Assembly: GCF_001879715.1 (NCBI RefSeq)
Contig: NZ_MNBW01000011.1
Location: 96,056-160,055, forward strand
Reading direction: 5' to 3'
Length of the DNA: 64,000 nucleotides
Source: Nioella nitratireducens
GTDB lineage: Bacteria; Pseudomonadota; Alphaproteobacteria; Rhodobacterales; Rhodobacteraceae
This document shows, piece after piece, positions 8,651 to 17,347 of this stretch (positions within the stretch are counted from its first letter, which is position 1; each line of letters begins with the position of its first letter). The notes below the pieces were generated by a model, which made no database searches, was not told the DNA's origin, and saw nothing but the letters and a program-made list of their open reading frames with translations. A program made the position numbers and the translations under genes.

Positions 8651-8965
8651 ATGGCGAACCCCTATGCGGGCGAGGTGGCGCTGGTGCTGGATGGCGAGCG
8701 GCGGGTTCTGAAGCTGACGCTTGGGGCCTTGGCCGAGTTGGAGGCGTGGCTGGCGGAAGACAGCCTGCCTGCGTTGGTCGAGCGGTTCGAGGCCGGGGCG
8801 TTCAAGGCGCGGGACGTGTTGGCGCTGGTCTGCGCGGGGCTGCGCGGAGGCGGCTGGAGCGGTGAGCCTGCCGATTTGGCCAGGGCCGAGATCGGGGGCG
8901 GCCCGTTGGAGGCCGCGCGGGTGGCCGCGCAGCTATTGGCGCTGGCGTTCCGGCCGCCGCGATGA
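8651..8965 (+). CDS. GTA gp10, tail assembly chaperone-like protein
   Basis: 104-aa protein of the GTA gp10 family (gene transfer agent family protein). The N-terminal GEVALVLDGERRVLKLTLGALAEL pattern is shared with phage tail-tube-associated assembly proteins. Together with gp10.1 it sits between the major tail protein and the tape measure, the place where siphophages encode tail assembly chaperones. That function is inferred from position. Confidence 0.85.
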   Translation: MANPYAGEVALVLDGERRVLKLTLGALAELEAWLAEDSLPALVERFEAGAFKARDVLALVCAGLRGGGWSGEPADLARAEIGGGPLEAARVAAQLLALAFRPPR

Positions 8966-9171
8966 CCTCCCAAAGGCCCTTTGACTGGCCGGGGCTGATG
9001 CGGGCCGGGATGCGGGGGCTGGGGCTGACCCCGGCGCAGTTCTGGGCGCTGACCCCGGCGGAGCTGATGCTGATGCTGGGCGAGCCTGCGGGTGCTGCGC
9101 CCATGGGACGGGCGGGGCTGGAGGCCCTGGCCGCCCGTTTCCCCGATCACGAGGACAGGTGCGATGAATGA
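8962..9171 (+). CDS. GTA gp10.1, small tail assembly chaperone (DUF2376-like)
   Basis: 69-aa protein matching the short tail assembly chaperone found between gp10 and gp11 in Rhodobacterales GTAs: FDWPGLMRAGMRGLGLTPAQF followed by WALTPAELMLMLG. It overlaps gp10 by 4 bp and the tape measure gene by 8 bp. In long-tailed phages this pair is often linked by a programmed frameshift; here they are plainly two overlapping genes. Confidence 0.85.
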   Translation: MTSQRPFDWPGLMRAGMRGLGLTPAQFWALTPAELMLMLGEPAGAAPMGRAGLEALAARFPDHEDRCDE

Positions 9172-9820
9172 GGAACTGGACGGGCTGGATGCCGAACTGG
9201 TCTCGCTGGAGGCGACGCTCGGCTCGGCCACGCAGATGGTTGCGGCCTTTCAGGGCGAACTGCGGACAATGCAGGACACCATGCTTTACACGGGCCGCGA
9301 AGTGCAGGGGCTGAGCCGATCGTTTGGCAGCGGCTTGCGCCGGGCCTTCGATGGCGTGGTGTTCGACGGGATGCGCCTGTCGGATGCGCTGCGAACGGTG
9401 GCGCAAAGCATGGTTGATGCGGCCTACAACACCGCGATGCGGCCGGTGCAGAACGCCCTCGGCGGGGCTTTGGCGGGTGGCGTCAACTCGCTGATGTCGG
9501 CGGTGCTGCCGTTCGAGACCGGCGGTGCCTTTGCGGGCGGTCGGGTGACGGCCTTTGCACGTGGCGGCGTGGTCAGCGGACCGACGCCGTTTGCCATGCG
9601 CGGCGGCACCGGGTTGATGGGCGAGGCGGGGCCAGAGGCGATCATGCCGCTGACCCGTGGCCCGGATGGCAAGCTTGGCGTGCAGGCGCAGGGCGGCGGG
9701 CGGCCCGTGCATGTGACGATGAACATTACCACGCCGGATGTGCAGGGATTCCAACGCTCGAAAAGCCAGGTCGCGGCGCAGATGGGCCGGGCGCTGGCGC
9801 GTGGGCAGCGGAATCGGTGA
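9164..9820 (+). CDS. GTA gp11, short tail tape measure protein
   Basis: 218-aa tape measure. Helical N-terminal part (residues 1-90), then a glycine-rich region and the segment GGTGLMGEAGPEAIMPLTRG, shared with tape measure C-termini. A product this short predicts a short tail, as in the R. capsulatus GTA particle, whereas ordinary siphophage tape measures usually exceed 600 residues. The ATG at 9164 (MNEELDGL) overlaps the gp10.1 stop; the longer frame from 9092 runs through gp10.1 and is not favoured. Confidence 0.9.
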   Translation: MNEELDGLDAELVSLEATLGSATQMVAAFQGELRTMQDTMLYTGREVQGLSRSFGSGLRRAFDGVVFDGMRLSDALRTVAQSMVDAAYNTAMRPVQNALGGALAGGVNSLMSAVLPFETGGAFAGGRVTAFARGGVVSGPTPFAMRGGTGLMGEAGPEAIMPLTRGPDGKLGVQAQGGGRPVHVTMNITTPDVQGFQRSKSQVAAQMGRALARGQRNR

Positions 9821-9831
9821 GGGATAACACA

Positions 9832-10464
9832 ATGAATTTTCACGAAATTCGCTTTCCTGCCAACCTGAGCTTTGGCTCGGTCGGCGGGCCGGAACGGCGC
9901 ACCGAGGTGGTGACGCTCGCCAACGGGTTCGAGGAACGCAACACGCCTTGGGCCCATTCGCGCCGCCGCTATGACGCAGGGGTGGGGATGCGCTCGCTCG
10001 ACGACATCGAGACGCTGATCGCGTTTTTCGAGGCGCGGCGCGGGCAGTTGCACGGGTTTCGCTGGAAGGATTGGTCCGACTACAAGAGCTGTGCGCCGTC
10101 GAAGGAGCCGGGCTTTCGCGATTGTGTGATCGGCACGGGCGACGGCGAGACCAGGGATTTTCCGCTGGTGAAGCAGTATCGCTCGGGCGAGGAAAGCTAT
10201 GCGCGGCCCATCACCAAGCCGGTCGCGGGCAGCGTTTTGGCCGGGTGGGACGCGGCGGAACTGGTCGAGGGGGTGCATTTCACGGTGGACTCCACCACCG
10301 GTGTGATCGCGTTTCAGGACGCACCCGCCGAAGGGGTGGAGGTGTCCGCCGGGTTCGCCTTTGACGTGCCGGTGCGCTTCGACGTGGACCGGATCGAAAC
10401 CTCGGTGGCCAATTTCCAGGCGGGGGAAGTGCCCTCGGTGCCGGTGGTGGAGATCCGGGTATGA
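9832..10464 (+). CDS. GTA gp12, distal tail protein (DUF2460)
   Basis: 210-aa DUF2460 protein. FHEIRFPANLSFGSVGGPERR at the start and the conserved RRRYDAGVGMRSLDDIETLIAFFEAR block mark the family. In the R. capsulatus GTA the equivalent protein forms the ring linking tail tube and baseplate hub. It overlaps gp13 by 4 bp (ATGA). Confidence 0.92.
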   Translation: MNFHEIRFPANLSFGSVGGPERRTEVVTLANGFEERNTPWAHSRRRYDAGVGMRSLDDIETLIAFFEARRGQLHGFRWKDWSDYKSCAPSKEPGFRDCVIGTGDGETRDFPLVKQYRSGEESYARPITKPVAGSVLAGWDAAELVEGVHFTVDSTTGVIAFQDAPAEGVEVSAGFAFDVPVRFDVDRIETSVANFQAGEVPSVPVVEIRV

Positions 10465-11348
10465 GCGGCGCAGAGGGGCTGACGGCGCATCTGATCGGGG
10501 GGGTGACCGAAGTGGCGCGCTGCTGGCGGGTGACGCGCAAGGATGGCGTTCGCTTGGGGTTCACCGACCACGATTGCCCGCTCACCTTCGACGGCACGGT
10601 GTTCAAGGCGGAGTCGGGTCTGTCGGCGGCGGCACTGAGCCAGAGCAGCGGCCTGTCGGTGGACAATACCGAGGCCGTGGGGGCGCTGTCGGACGTGTCG
10701 ATCACCGAAGGTGACATCGCCGCCGGGCGGTTTGATGGTGCCGAGGTGGAGGCGTGGCTGGTCCAGTGGCGTGCGCCGGAGAACCGGGTGTTGCAGTTTC
10801 GTGGCAGCTTTGGCGAGCTGGAGCGGCAGGCGGGCGGCTTCCGGGCCGAATTGCGCGGACTGGCCGAAGCGATGAACCGGCGGATGGGGCGGGTCTATCA
10901 GCGGCATTGTTCTGCGGTGTTGGGCGATCGGGCCTGCGGGTTCGACCTGTCGACTCCGGGCTACGCTTTTGACGGTGCGGTGGACCAGGTGGACGAGGGG
11001 CGGGTGCTGCTTTTTGCCGGGCTGGACAGTTTCGCGCCGCGCTGGTTCGAACGCGGGCGGCTGACGGTGCTGAGCGGGGCCGCCCAAGGGCTGGTCGCGG
11101 TGATCAAGAACGACCGCTATGCTGACGACGTGCGCCGGGTCGAGCTGTGGGAGGCGCTGCGCGCCGAGCTGCGGTCGGGCGACCGGGTGCGGCTGGAAGC
11201 GGGTTGCGACAAGCGTATGGAGACCTGTCGGCTCAAGTTCTCGAACCTTCTGAACTTCCAAGGCTTTCCCGACATTCCCGGCGACGACTGGATCATGGCC
11301 TATCCGGGGCGCGGCTCGGCGGCGGTGGATGGGGGCAGCCTGCGATGA
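10461..11348 (+). CDS. GTA gp13, baseplate hub protein (DUF2163), probable Fe-S protein
   Basis: 295-aa hub protein of the DUF2163 family. It has four conserved-looking cysteines late in the chain: Cys150, Cys159, Cys249 and Cys256, giving C-x8-C and C-x6-C pairs. The same spacing binds a [4Fe-4S] cluster in the lambda tail-tip protein L family, so a cluster is likely; this is family knowledge plus inference. The C-terminal FSNLLNFQGFPDIPGDDW motif is a strong GTA/phage hub signature. ATGA overlaps join it to gp12 and gp14. Confidence 0.92.
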   Translation: MSGAEGLTAHLIGGVTEVARCWRVTRKDGVRLGFTDHDCPLTFDGTVFKAESGLSAAALSQSSGLSVDNTEAVGALSDVSITEGDIAAGRFDGAEVEAWLVQWRAPENRVLQFRGSFGELERQAGGFRAELRGLAEAMNRRMGRVYQRHCSAVLGDRACGFDLSTPGYAFDGAVDQVDEGRVLLFAGLDSFAPRWFERGRLTVLSGAAQGLVAVIKNDRYADDVRRVELWEALRAELRSGDRVRLEAGCDKRMETCRLKFSNLLNFQGFPDIPGDDWIMAYPGRGSAAVDGGSLR

Positions 11349-11776
11349 GCCGCGTGGTCGCGGCTGCGCGGGGCTGGATCGGGACGCCGTATATCCATCA
11401 ATGCGCCACCAAGGGTGCGGGCTGCGATTGCCTGGGGCTGTTGCGGGGAGTCTGGCGCGAGGTGATCGGGCCAGAGCCGGAAGCGGTGCCCGCCTACACG
11501 CCCGACTGGTCGGAACCGCAGGGGGAGGAACGGCTTTGGGCCGCCGCGCTGCGCCATCTGTCGGCGAAACCGGTGGCCGCAGAGGCCGCTGGCGACGTGC
11601 TGCTGTTTCGGATGCGGGCGGGGGCTGTGGCCAAGCATCTGGGGCTTCAGGGCCGCACCGGGCAAGAGGCCACGTTCATCCATGCCTATAGCGGGCATGG
11701 CGTGGTGGAAAGCGCGCTGACCCCGCCCTGGCGGCGGCGGATCGTGGCGCGATTTGCATTTCCCGAAAGGACTTAG
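11345..11776 (+). CDS. GTA gp14, NlpC/P60 cell-wall peptidase
   Basis: 143-aa NlpC/P60-type peptidase of the tail tip, expected to open the peptidoglycan of the recipient. The nucleophile is probably Cys29 in GCDCLGLLRG, and the catalytic His is His98 in AKHLG. Family length (about 140-150 aa) fits. The longer open frame from 11147 runs through gp13; ATG 11345 overlaps the gp13 stop by 4 bp. Confidence 0.92.
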   Translation: MSRVVAAARGWIGTPYIHQCATKGAGCDCLGLLRGVWREVIGPEPEAVPAYTPDWSEPQGEERLWAAALRHLSAKPVAAEAAGDVLLFRMRAGAVAKHLGLQGRTGQEATFIHAYSGHGVVESALTPPWRRRIVARFAFPERT

Positions 11777-11781
11777 ACACT

Positions 11782-14700
11782 ATGGCAACGATCCTACTGT
11801 CAGCCGCAGGAGCGGCCATTGGCGGCTTGAGTTCCGGCACCGTTCTGGGGCTGACCGGCGCGGTAATCGGGCGCGCGGCGGGGGCCACCGTGGGCCGGGT
11901 GATCGACCAGCGGCTGCTTGGCAGCGGCTCGGACGTGGTCGAACAGGGCCGCATCGACCGTTTCCGCCTGACCGGAGCATCCGAAGGCGCCGCCGTGGCG
12001 CGGCTTTTCGGCCAGATGCGCCTGGGCGGGCAGGTCATTTGGGCCACCCGGTTCAAGGAACATGTCGCGGTTTCGGGCGGCGGCAAGGGGGCGCCGGTAC
12101 GGCCAAGGACAGCCAGCTATTCCTACACGGTGAGCCTTGCCGTGGCGCTGTGCGAGGGCGAGATCGCCCGCGTGGGCCGGGTCTGGGCCGATGGCGCCGA
12201 GATCGCACAGAGCGACCTGACCATGCGGGTCTATCGCGGCACCGACGACCAGATGCCGGACCCGAAGATGGAGGCGGTCGAGGGCGCGGGACTGGTCCCG
12301 GCCTATCGTGGGATCGCCTATGTGGTGATCGAGGATCTGGACCTGTCGCCCTATGGCAACCGCGTGCCGCAGCTAAGCTTCGAGGTGGTGCGCCCGGCGC
12401 AGCCTGCGCTGCTGGACAGCCCGCCGCAGCCCTCGCAGGCCATCCGGGCTGTGGCGATGATGCCGGGGACAGGGGAATACGCGCTGGCGACGACCCCGGT
12501 CAGCTATGCGTGGGGCTATGGCAAATCCGAGAGCGCGAATGTGCACACGGCTTCGGGCGAGGCGGATTTTTCCATGTCGCTGGAGGCCCTTGACGGCGAG
12601 GTGCCGCAATGCGGGGCGGTGTCGCTGATTGTCAGCTGGTTCGGGGATGACCTGCGCGCCGGTGACTGCCGCGTGACGCCGAAGGTCGAACAGAAACAGG
12701 CGGATGGCCGCGAAATGCCGTGGCGGGTTGCGGGGCTGACCCGCACCACGGCCGAGCAGATTGCGCAGGTCGACGGCCGGGCGATCTATGGCGGCACGCC
12801 CACGGACCAATCGGTGATCGAGGCGATCGAGGCGCTGAACGCGGCTGGCAAGGAGGTGATGTTCTATCCCTTCCTGCTGATGGAGATCCTTGCGGAGAGC
12901 GGCAAACCGGACCCGTGGGCCGAAACGGGCCAGCAACCGGCGCTGCCATGGCGGGGACGGATGACCGGGGACAAGGCGCCGGGCGTGGCGGGCTCGCCCG
13001 ATGGGACGGCGGTGGCGGACGCGCAGGTTGCAGCGTTCTTCGGGTCGGTGGTGGCCAGTGATTTCAGCGTGTCGCCCGGCGCGGTCGGTTACAACGGCCC
13101 GGCGGAGTGGAGCTATCGCCGGTTCATCCTGCATTCCGCTGCGCTCTGCGCGGCGGCGGGCGGGGTGGAAAGCTTTTGCATCGGCTCCGAGATGCGCAGC
13201 CTGACGCAGTTGCGGGGGGCGAGCGGGTTTCCGGCCGTGGATCAGTTCATCGCACTCGCCGCAGAGGTGCGGGCGCTGTTGCCCGACGCCAAGCTGACCT
13301 ATGCCGCCGACTGGTCGGAATATTTCGGCTATCACCCGCAGGACGGGTCGGGCGATGTCTATTTCCACCTCGATCCGCTGTGGGCAGATGCCAATATCGA
13401 CTTCATCGGAATCGATAATTACATGCCGCTGAGCGATTGGCGCGACGGGCGGACCCATGCGGATGCGGCGTGGCGGTCGATCTACGAGCTGGCGTATCTG
13501 CGCGGCAATATCGAGGGCGGCGAGGGATATGACTGGTATTACCCCAGTGACGCCGCGCGGGCGGCACAGAGGCGCGCGCCGATCACCGATGGTGCCTATG
13601 GCGAGGACTGGGTTTTTCGCTACAAGGACGTGGTGCGCTGGTGGAGCGCGCCGCACCACGACCGGCCCGGTGGTGTGCGTCAGGCGGTGCCGACCGCGTG
13701 GGAGCCGCGCTCAAAACCCGTCCGTTTCACGGAAATGGGCTGTGCCGCCATCGACAAGGGGACGAACCAGCCCAACAAGTTCCTCGATCCGAAATCCTCG
13801 GAGTCCGGGCTGCCGCATTACTCGACCGGGCGGCGCGATGACCTGATGCAGATGCAATACCTGCGGGCGATGACGAGCTATTGGGCCGACCCCGCGCATA
13901 ACCCGGTGTCCGAGGTCTATGGCGGGCCGATGCTGGATATGGACCACGCCTATGTCTGGGCGTGGGATGCGCGGCCGTGGCCCGCGTTTCCCAGTGCAAG
14001 GGACGTCTGGTCGGACGGTGAAAATCATGCGCGGGGGCATTGGATCACCGGTCGCATGGGGGCAGAGCCGTTGGCCGACGTGGTGGCCGAGATCTGTGAA
14101 GAGGCGGGCGTTACGGAATACGACGTGTCGGGCCTTTTCGGTTTCGTGCGCGGGGCGATGTCGGCGGATGTGGAAAGCGCGCGGGCGAGGTTACAGGGGC
14201 TGATGCTGGCGCATGGGTTCGAGGCAGTGGAGCGGGAGGGCAGGATCGTCTTTCGGGCGCGTGCCGGGGTGCCGGATGCGCGGGTGCCCGAAGAGGGGAT
14301 GGCCGTTGATGAAGATGGCGCGTCGGCCCCGGTGTGGACGCGCCTGCCCGAGGCGGACATGGTGGGGCGCGTGCGCCTGTCGCATGTCGAGGCGGCGGGG
14401 GCGTTCGAGACCCGCGTGGCCGAGGCGGTCTTTCCCGACGATGGCGACGACACCACGAGCGAGAGCGACCTGCCGCTGTTGCTGACAGCGGGCGAGGGGC
14501 GGGCGATTGCCGAACGCTGGCTGGCCGAGGCGCGGGTGGCGCGTGACAGTGTCAGCTTTGCGTTGCCGCCTTCGCGGCGCGATCTGGGTGCTGGGTCGGT
14601 CGTCGAGATGGCGGATGGCTCGACCTGGCGGATCGACCGTGTCGAGGATACCGGCGCGCGCAAGGTTGAGGCCGTGCGGTCCGAGGCCGAGGTCTACGAG

Positions 14701-15684
14701 CCGTCGGACACGGTCGAGGAGGCGGTGACGCTGGAGCCCTTCGTGCCGCCCCTGCCGGTGAGCCCGCTGTTTCTGGACCTGCCGCTCCTGACCGGCGACG
14801 AGGTGCCCCATGCGCCGCATCTGGCGGTGGCGGCGGTGCCGTGGCCGGGGGCGGTGGCGTGCTATAGCGCGCCCTCGGACAGCGGCTATGTGCTGAACAC
14901 CATGGTCGAGGTGGTCTCGGCCGTGGGGGTGCTGGAAACGCCGCTTTTCCGGGCCGAGGCCGGTGTCTGGGACCGGGGGTCGGCGGTGCGCGTGCGGATG
15001 AGCACCGGGACGCTGAGGTCCGCCAGTGTCGCGGATGTTCTCAATGGCGCGAACGCGGCGGCGATCGGCGATGGCAGCGGCGCGAATTGGGAGGTGATCC
15101 AGTTCGCCGAAGCAATGCTGGTGGGCGAAGACCTGTGGGACATCACGCTGCGCCTGCGGGGGCAGGCGGGATCGGACGGGATCATGCCGGACGCATGGCC
15201 GGTGGGATCGCTCTTCGTGCTGCTTGACGGACGCGCCACGCAGATCGACCTGCCGCTGTCGGCGCGCGGGCTGCAACGGCATTACCTGGTGGGGCAGGCG
15301 GCGAAACCCTATGATCATCCGGTCTATTCGCACACGGCGCTGGCCTTTGACGGTGCCGGGCTGCGGCCCTATGCGCCCGCCCATCTGCGCGCGCCGAGGG
15401 TCGGGGCGGAGCGGCAGGTCAGCTGGGTCAGGCGTACGCGGATCGACGGCGACAGTTGGCAGGGCACCGAGGTGCCGTTGGGCGAGGACCGCGAGAGCTA
15501 TGTTCTGCGGATCGCCGATACTGGCGGCGTACGACGCGAGGTCGAGCTGTCCGCGCCAACCTATTCCTACACCGATGCCATGCAGGCCACCGACGGGGTG
15601 AGCCTGCCCTACAGCATTGAAATCGCGCAGGTGTCTGCGCAATTCGGCCCCGGCCCCTTCACGAGGATCCAGATCAATGAGTGA
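11782..15684 (+). CDS. GTA gp15, host-specificity tail-tip protein with TIM-barrel domain
   Basis: 1300-aa tail-tip or megatron protein, the largest GTA component. The first 70 residues are Gly/Ala-rich and hydrophobic. A TIM-barrel, glycoside-hydrolase-like domain lies at about residues 420-740, with SFCIGSEMRSLTQLRG and DFIGIDNYMPLSDWRDG as visible barrel-strand motifs. A phage-tail domain and beta-rich receptor-facing region follow from about 750 to the end. GAAAGGA precedes the ATG. It probably combines hub contacts, cell-wall binding or cleavage and receptor recognition; which sugar it acts on, if any, is unknown. Confidence 0.93.
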   Translation: MATILLSAAGAAIGGLSSGTVLGLTGAVIGRAAGATVGRVIDQRLLGSGSDVVEQGRIDRFRLTGASEGAAVARLFGQMRLGGQVIWATRFKEHVAVSGGGKGAPVRPRTASYSYTVSLAVALCEGEIARVGRVWADGAEIAQSDLTMRVYRGTDDQMPDPKMEAVEGAGLVPAYRGIAYVVIEDLDLSPYGNRVPQLSFEVVRPAQPALLDSPPQPSQAIRAVAMMPGTGEYALATTPVSYAWGYGKSESANVHTASGEADFSMSLEALDGEVPQCGAVSLIVSWFGDDLRAGDCRVTPKVEQKQADGREMPWRVAGLTRTTAEQIAQVDGRAIYGGTPTDQSVIEAIEALNAAGKEVMFYPFLLMEILAESGKPDPWAETGQQPALPWRGRMTGDKAPGVAGSPDGTAVADAQVAAFFGSVVASDFSVSPGAVGYNGPAEWSYRRFILHSAALCAAAGGVESFCIGSEMRSLTQLRGASGFPAVDQFIALAAEVRALLPDAKLTYAADWSEYFGYHPQDGSGDVYFHLDPLWADANIDFIGIDNYMPLSDWRDGRTHADAAWRSIYELAYLRGNIEGGEGYDWYYPSDAARAAQRRAPITDGAYGEDWVFRYKDVVRWWSAPHHDRPGGVRQAVPTAWEPRSKPVRFTEMGCAAIDKGTNQPNKFLDPKSSESGLPHYSTGRRDDLMQMQYLRAMTSYWADPAHNPVSEVYGGPMLDMDHAYVWAWDARPWPAFPSARDVWSDGENHARGHWITGRMGAEPLADVVAEICEEAGVTEYDVSGLFGFVRGAMSADVESARARLQGLMLAHGFEAVEREGRIVFRARAGVPDARVPEEGMAVDEDGASAPVWTRLPEADMVGRVRLSHVEAAGAFETRVAEAVFPDDGDDTTSESDLPLLLTAGEGRAIAERWLAEARVARDSVSFALPPSRRDLGAGSVVEMADGSTWRIDRVEDTGARKVEAVRSEAEVYEPSDTVEEAVTLEPFVPPLPVSPLFLDLPLLTGDEVPHAPHLAVAAVPWPGAVACYSAPSDSGYVLNTMVEVVSAVGVLETPLFRAEAGVWDRGSAVRVRMSTGTLRSASVADVLNGANAAAIGDGSGANWEVIQFAEAMLVGEDLWDITLRLRGQAGSDGIMPDAWPVGSLFVLLDGRATQIDLPLSARGLQRHYLVGQAAKPYDHPVYSHTALAFDGAGLRPYAPAHLRAPRVGAERQVSWVRRTRIDGDSWQGTEVPLGEDRESYVLRIADTGGVRREVELSAPTYSYTDAMQATDGVSLPYSIEIAQVSAQFGPGPFTRIQINE

Positions 15685-16387
15685 CACGATGAACCTGACG
15701 CTTCCGCTGTTGGCCGCAAGCCAGGCGCAGAAACATGTGACCGTAAACGAGGCGCTGGCGCGGCTGGATGGGGTGGTGCAGATGCGGTTGCGGTCGCGCA
15801 GCCTGACCACGCCGCCAGACACGGTGATCGAGGGGGAATGCTTCGGCGTGCCCTCGGGGGCGGTGAACGGCTGGGACGGGCACGCGGGCGAGATCGCGCA
15901 ATATGTGAACGGTGGCTGGGCGTTCTTTGCACCGCAGCGGGGCTGGCGGGCCTTTGTTGCGGATACAGGCACGCAAGACCTGTTCGACGGGGCTGCGTGG
16001 CGCACCGGCGGGCTGAGCCTGACACCGGGCGGTGGGGGGCTTCACGCGGTCAGCGCCGAGGCGGATGTGACCCTGACGGCGGGGGCGACTGTGCCCGCGG
16101 GGCTGCGCGTTCCGGCGCGCTGCATCGTTTTAGGGGTCACCGGCCGGGTGATCGAGACCATCACCGGCACGCTTGCCGATTGGCGGCTGGGCGACGTGGC
16201 GTCGGATGCCCGGTTTGGCGCTGGGCTTGGGCTTGCGCAAAATTCGTGGATCAGCGGGCCGACGACGCCTTTCGTGGTCTGGTCGGATACCGAATTGATG
16301 CTGTCGGCAACCGGCGGCGATTTCGCCGGGGGCGCTGTGCGGCTGGTGGTGCATTACCTGCAATTCGCCATTCCCGACGCGGTATAA
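15677..16387 (+). CDS. DUF2793 protein, probable GTA head spike or fibre
   Basis: 236-aa protein that starts 8 bp inside gp15. The opening LTLPLLAASQAQKHVTVNEALARLDGVVQ is the DUF2793 signature, followed by GEIAQYVNGGWAFFAPQRG and a beta-rich C-terminal half ending in a small globular domain. DUF2793 proteins include the head spikes that R. capsulatus encodes away from its main GTA cluster. Location in the same transcript here supports a particle-surface role. The exact position on the particle is inferred, not seen. Confidence 0.8.
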   Translation: MSDTMNLTLPLLAASQAQKHVTVNEALARLDGVVQMRLRSRSLTTPPDTVIEGECFGVPSGAVNGWDGHAGEIAQYVNGGWAFFAPQRGWRAFVADTGTQDLFDGAAWRTGGLSLTPGGGGLHAVSAEADVTLTAGATVPAGLRVPARCIVLGVTGRVIETITGTLADWRLGDVASDARFGAGLGLAQNSWISGPTTPFVVWSDTELMLSATGGDFAGGAVRLVVHYLQFAIPDAV

Positions 16388-16420
16388 CAAAACGTGAAGC
16401 CGTCCATCAGGGGTTTGAAC

Positions 16421-16450
16421 TTGGACGCGGGGGATTATCTGCGGTAGAAA
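16421..16450 (+). promoter_or_regulatory. Possible cysE promoter
   Basis: TTGGAC (16421-16426), 18 bases, then TAGAAA (16445-16450), about 27 bases before the cysE ATG. It suggests cysE has its own promoter and is not only read from the GTA operon. Confidence 0.35.
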
Positions 16451-16476
16451 GGGGAACGCGACCGCAGGAGGCCATC

Positions 16477-17286
16477 ATGGCAAAGACCCGCACCCATCTG
16501 GCCGAGCTTGACCCGGTCTGGAGCCGTATCACCCGCGAAGCCGAGGAGGCCGTGCAGGACGAACCCCTTTTAGGCGGGCTGGTGCATGGCTGTATCCTGC
16601 ACCATGCCTCGCTGGAGGCGGCGCTGGCCTATCGCATGGCGCAAAAGCTGGCCTCGGGCGAGATGTCGGAGCAGCTTATCCGTGAAATCGCGGATGATGC
16701 CTATCGCGCCGATCCCAGCATCGGAGAGGCGGCGCGCGCCGATATCGTGGCGGTCTACGACCGTGACCCGGCCTGCCATCGCTTCATTCAGCCGTTGTTG
16801 TTTTTCAAGGGCTTCCAAGCCGTCCAGGCGTATCGCGTCGGCAACTACCTGTGGCGGCAGGGCCGTCAGGATCTGGCCTATTTCGTGCAGATGCGCGTAA
16901 GCGAGATGTTCGGCGTGGATATTCATCCGGCAGCGAATATTGGCAAGGGCATCATGATCGACCACGCCCATTCCATCGTGATCGGCGAAACCGCCGTGGT
17001 GGGCGACAACGTGTCGATGTTGCATTCGGTGACCCTTGGCGGCACCGGCAAGGAAGAAGAGGACCGCCACCCCAAGATCGGCGACGGCGTTCTGATCGGG
17101 GCCGGGGCCAAGGTGCTGGGCAATATCAAGGTCGGCTGCTGCTCGCGGATCGCGGCGGGCTCGGTCGTGTTGCAGGACGTGCCCCCGGCGACCACGGTGG
17201 CCGGGGTGCCGGCCAAGATCGTGGGCGAGGCGGGCTGTGACCAGCCGGCCATGTCGATGAACCAGATCCTGAAATCGGGGGCCTGA
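16477..17286 (+). CDS. cysE: Serine O-acetyltransferase
   Basis: 269-aa enzyme making O-acetylserine from serine and acetyl-CoA, the first step of cysteine synthesis. The N-terminal helical SATase domain (residues 10-130) precedes a left-handed beta-helix with hexapeptide repeats: GVDIHPAANIGKGIMIDHAH, HSVTLGGTGK and IGAGAKVLGNIKVG. AGGAG at 16466-16470 fixes the ATG at 16477; the frame is open far upstream but that part overlaps the DUF2793 gene. cysE next to the GTA cluster is a known Rhodobacterales arrangement. cysK lies 1.3 kb downstream on the same strand. Confidence 0.96.
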   Translation: MAKTRTHLAELDPVWSRITREAEEAVQDEPLLGGLVHGCILHHASLEAALAYRMAQKLASGEMSEQLIREIADDAYRADPSIGEAARADIVAVYDRDPACHRFIQPLLFFKGFQAVQAYRVGNYLWRQGRQDLAYFVQMRVSEMFGVDIHPAANIGKGIMIDHAHSIVIGETAVVGDNVSMLHSVTLGGTGKEEEDRHPKIGDGVLIGAGAKVLGNIKVGCCSRIAAGSVVLQDVPPATTVAGVPAKIVGEAGCDQPAMSMNQILKSGA

Positions 17287-17347
17287 GCGCCCCTGCCTAC
17301 TTGACCGACCTCATGGTCCGCGCCCGCGCGGCACCGGAAAGGACGAC

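Noticed and set aside
8962..9171. Programmed frameshift joining gp10 and gp10.1
   Set aside because: No slippery sequence is evident and gp10.1 has its own ATG in an ATGA overlap.
1772..16387. Ordinary prophage
   Set aside because: No integrase, repressor, replication, holin or attachment repeats; the gene set and order match Rhodobacterales GTAs.
15838..17286. Long N-terminal extension of CysE
   Set aside because: The extra part overlaps the DUF2793 gene in another frame; AGGAG and the family start support ATG 16477.
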